From a bacterium (GTDB lineage: Bacteria > Latescibacterota > Latescibacteria > Latescibacterales > Latescibacteraceae): a stretch of DNA of 64,000 bases. This document shows positions 61,892 to 64,000 of this stretch, piece after piece. Positions within the stretch are counted from its first letter, which is position 1. Each line of letters starts with the position of its first letter. A model generated the notes under the pieces. The model had not been told where the DNA came from, made no database searches, and saw only the letters and a program-made list of their open reading frames with translations. The stretch is from NCBI GenBank assembly GCA_021372535.1, contig JAJFUH010000135.1, forward strand, positions 18,895 through 82,894. The letters run 5' to 3'. Position numbers and translations under genes: made by a program.

Positions 61892-64000
61892 ATGAGCTCT
61901 AATTTTCTGAAAATTACTCTCAGAAACATTCAGCGGTTCAAAGTCAATTCCCTTATAAATCTTTCGGGTCTCGCTATCGGTATGGCATGCTGTATATTCA
62001 TTTTTCTGTACCTCCAGCATGAACTGAGTTATGATTCTTTTCATGAAAATGCCGGGACGATCTACCGTGTGGCCGTTGAATACGTTCCGGGCGGTCAGCC
62101 GGTCAAGTATGCCGTGGTACCGGGGCCTGTGGGACCGGCGCTTGCGAGCGAATTCCCGGAGGTTGTGGCTGCCGTCAGGTTCTGGCGTGACATTACACTC
62201 GAAAGTATGACCGTCGAGTACGGCAGAAACGTTTATAACGAAGAGCGGTTTTTTTTCGCCGATTCGAACGTTTTCGAGGTTTTCTCATTTCCGTTCCGGG
62301 AGGGCGACCCCGAGACGGCGCTTGGTGATCCTTTTGCCGTTGTTATCACCGAAGACATGGCCAGAAGGTATTTTCATGATGAGAATCCGATCGGTAAGGT
62401 CATCACGGTGAACATGGGCACCGCCCACGATTTTAAAGTAACCGGAATTCTCAAAAATATACCCCGGAATTCCCACATCAGATTCGATTTCCTCGCCTCG
62501 ATGGCAAGCCTCAGTGACATACAGGGCTACCACCTCATGAACTGGCGGCATGCGAGTTTCTACACGTACCTGATGCTGCAGAATCAGGAGCTGCGCGATT
62601 CACTCGAGGGGGATTTCCCCTCTTTTTTACGGAATCATTACGGTGATGAGGAAAGCGCCCGTATGAAGCTGTTTCTTCAGCCGTTGAGAAGCATACATCT
62701 TCATTCGCACCTGGAAGACGAACTGGAGATAAACGGAAATATAAGTCATGTCTATGCTTTTTCCGTCGTGGCTTTTTTTGTCCTGCTCATTGCCTGTATC
62801 AATTTCATGAACCTCACCCTGGCACAATACGCGGCCCGGACACGTGAAGTGGGTATTCGGAAAGTACTGGGGGCATATTGTTCACAGCTTGTCCGGCAGT
62901 TTCTGGGTGAATCGTTTGTTTTTGCACTGTTCGCGCTTGTCATTGCGCTCTCGCTCGTGGAAATCTGTCTTCCCGGGTTTAACAGGCTTACGGGAGAAGA
63001 TCTGGTATTCAGATACGGGAGCAATCTGACCATGATACTTGTGTTGATCGGTATCATAGTTTTTGTCGGATTTATTTCGGGCATTTATCCTTCTTTTCGC
63101 CTGTCTACCTATGAAACAGCGGGTATTCTCAGGGGGAAACCGGAAAAAATCAAAGCGAGTGCACTTCTGAGAAAAACACTCGTTGTTGTTCAGTTCGCTA
63201 TCTCGATAATTCTTATCATCGTCTCGGCGCTGATATATGAGCAGCTCCACTTTGTCAAAAATAAGCGTCTGGGTTTCTCGAAGGAGCTTGTGGTCGTCAT
63301 GCCCATGCGCGAACGGCACATGCAGCTCAATTACGAATTCCTTAAACAGGATATCCTCAGGGATTCAAGGATTATCAGCGCAACGGCGTCATCGAATATT
63401 CCTTTCGGGCCCGTCATTCCGCAGCGCAGGGAATTTCTTCCCGAGGGAGCCCGAAAAGACGATTTCAGTGCGCTGTTCTGCATTTTTGTCGATCAGGACT
63501 ATCTTAAAACATTCGGTATTACCTTGATAAAAGGAGAAAATTTTTCACCGTCGATTCAGGGTACTTCCTTTATCCTCAACGAAACGGCTGTCCATGAAAT
63601 CGGATGGGACGATCCCATCGGGAAAAAACTCGCTCACTGGGCTCCCCAGACGGGTACGGTAATAGGTGTCGTACAGGATTTCAATTTCATGTCCCTCCAT
63701 CACAGGATTGAACCGCTCGTGCTGTTCTTTTCACCTCAGTGGTTCCAGTATTTTTCTGTCAGGATACAGTCGGATGATGTGCCGGGGACGCTCGCGTTTA
63801 TCGAGAAAAAATGGCGGGACTGGTTTCCCCGGAGCCCGTTTGAATATTCGTTCCTCGATAATCATGTCGGCGAACAGTACCGTGCTGATAACCGTCTCGG
63901 AAGCATGATCGGTATATTCTCGCTGGTTGCCATTTTTATTGCCTGCATCGGGCTTTTCGGTCTGACTTCCATAACAATTGAAGAGCGAAAGAAGGAAATC
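61892..64000 (+). CDS. MacB/FtsX-type ABC transporter permease, 3' end outside the window
   Basis: 703 codons are open to the right edge. The N-terminal membrane helix (INLSGLAIGMACCIFIFLYL) is followed by a large periplasmic MacB-type core domain (about 45-275, with EFPEVVAAVRFW, FFFADSNVFEVFSFPF, ARRYFHDENPIGKVI), then FtsX-type helices (about 285-305, 335-360 and 385-405) with the motif TREVGIRKVLGAY. A second half with helix VVQFAISIILIIVSALIYEQ and a second core domain repeats the layout, as in eight-helix permeases of the MacB_PCD/FtsX class. The protein appears at least 780 residues by family comparison. Works with the upstream ATPase; substrate (lipoprotein, peptide or signal) unknown. 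The ribosome site is weak. Confidence 0.88.
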   Translation, partial: MSSNFLKITLRNIQRFKVNSLINLSGLAIGMACCIFIFLYLQHELSYDSFHENAGTIYRVAVEYVPGGQPVKYAVVPGPVGPALASEFPEVVAAVRFWRDITLESMTVEYGRNVYNEERFFFADSNVFEVFSFPFREGDPETALGDPFAVVITEDMARRYFHDENPIGKVITVNMGTAHDFKVTGILKNIPRNSHIRFDFLASMASLSDIQGYHLMNWRHASFYTYLMLQNQELRDSLEGDFPSFLRNHYGDEESARMKLFLQPLRSIHLHSHLEDELEINGNISHVYAFSVVAFFVLLIACINFMNLTLAQYAARTREVGIRKVLGAYCSQLVRQFLGESFVFALFALVIALSLVEICLPGFNRLTGEDLVFRYGSNLTMILVLIGIIVFVGFISGIYPSFRLSTYETAGILRGKPEKIKASALLRKTLVVVQFAISIILIIVSALIYEQLHFVKNKRLGFSKELVVVMPMRERHMQLNYEFLKQDILRDSRIISATASSNIPFGPVIPQRREFLPEGARKDDFSALFCIFVDQDYLKTFGITLIKGENFSPSIQGTSFILNETAVHEIGWDDPIGKKLAHWAPQTGTVIGVVQDFNFMSLHHRIEPLVLFFSPQWFQYFSVRIQSDDVPGTLAFIEKKWRDWFPRSPFEYSFLDNHVGEQYRADNRLGSMIGIFSLVAIFIACIGLFGLTSITIEERKKEI

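Noticed and set aside
1-64000. CRISPR arrays, prophage, integrase or transposase genes, toxin-antitoxin or restriction systems
   Set aside because: No regularly spaced direct repeats and no protein with such motifs was seen; the region is mostly housekeeping and envelope genes. The PIN-like protein is too uncertain to call a toxin.

Overview
The window comes from the chromosome of a diderm (Gram-negative) bacterium. Evidence for an outer membrane: a secretin, two predicted outer-membrane barrels, SurA and PrsA-like periplasmic foldases, several lipobox signal peptides and a LolD/MacB-type ABC pair. No rRNA or taxonomic marker was compared. Gene style (Ig-rich giant lipoproteins, barrels with Ca-binding-like repeats, GH42-like secreted proteins, many uncharacterised intergenic repeats) suggests an uncultured lineage of the FCB group, for example Latescibacterota or a relative; this is inference. 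Recognisable sigma70-type promoters (TTGACA-N17-TATAAT-like) recur, and GTG and TTG starts with good ribosome binding sites are used freely. No transposase, integrase, phage gene or CRISPR array was seen.

Layout. 1-4.4 kb: valS (runs off the left edge) and a CoA-disulfide reductase/rhodanese fusion, both on the minus strand. 5-12.8 kb: an SGNH-hydrolase lipoprotein, a 1225-residue GH42-like secreted protein and a 1005-residue outer-membrane barrel that ends in a strong terminator. 12.9-19.9 kb: type IV pilus genes pilD, pilT and pilMNOPQ. 20-28 kb: a giant lipoprotein of about 18 Ig-like modules, a small barrel and, convergently, a fibronectin-type-III lipoprotein. 28.4-40.2 kb: an SpoU/TrmH methyltransferase, an unknown PIN-like protein, mfd, two parvulin chaperones, a methyltransferase, then ftsE-ftsX-envC. 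40.3-43 kb (minus): nif3-zinc ribbon-rnhA, then a two-tRNA operon. 43.1-44.7 kb: 5-formyl-THF cyclo-ligase and a YhaM-like exonuclease. 44.8-51.7 kb (minus): an ABC-2 exporter, a sodium/sugar symporter and galK, galE, galT (Leloir pathway). 52.3-64 kb (plus): a KaiC-like/PPDK ATP-grasp fusion, glutamate synthase gltB-gltD and an ABC ATPase with a MacB-type permease cut by the right edge.

How the parts fit. pilMNOPQ supplies the pilus alignment complex and outer-membrane gate, pilT the retraction motor and pilD the prepilin peptidase; pilin, PilB and PilC must be encoded elsewhere. The Ig lipoprotein and barrel directly behind the secretin may be surface partners of this machine. ftsEX plus a catalytically degenerate EnvC forms the usual system that activates cell-wall amidases at division. 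The symporter and Leloir genes form a galactose uptake and catabolism unit.

Most notable signals: a seven-module internal duplication in the Ig lipoprotein; a PilP carrying an extra FN3-like domain; factor-independent terminators placed just in front of pilM and nif3, leaving little or no room for a promoter behind them; a KaiC-like domain without Walker A fused to a pyruvate-phosphate-dikinase ATP-grasp domain; a GH42-like enzyme whose acid/base Glu appears to be Asp; and several intergenic repeat families, two of which are bounded by direct repeats like small non-autonomous insertions.
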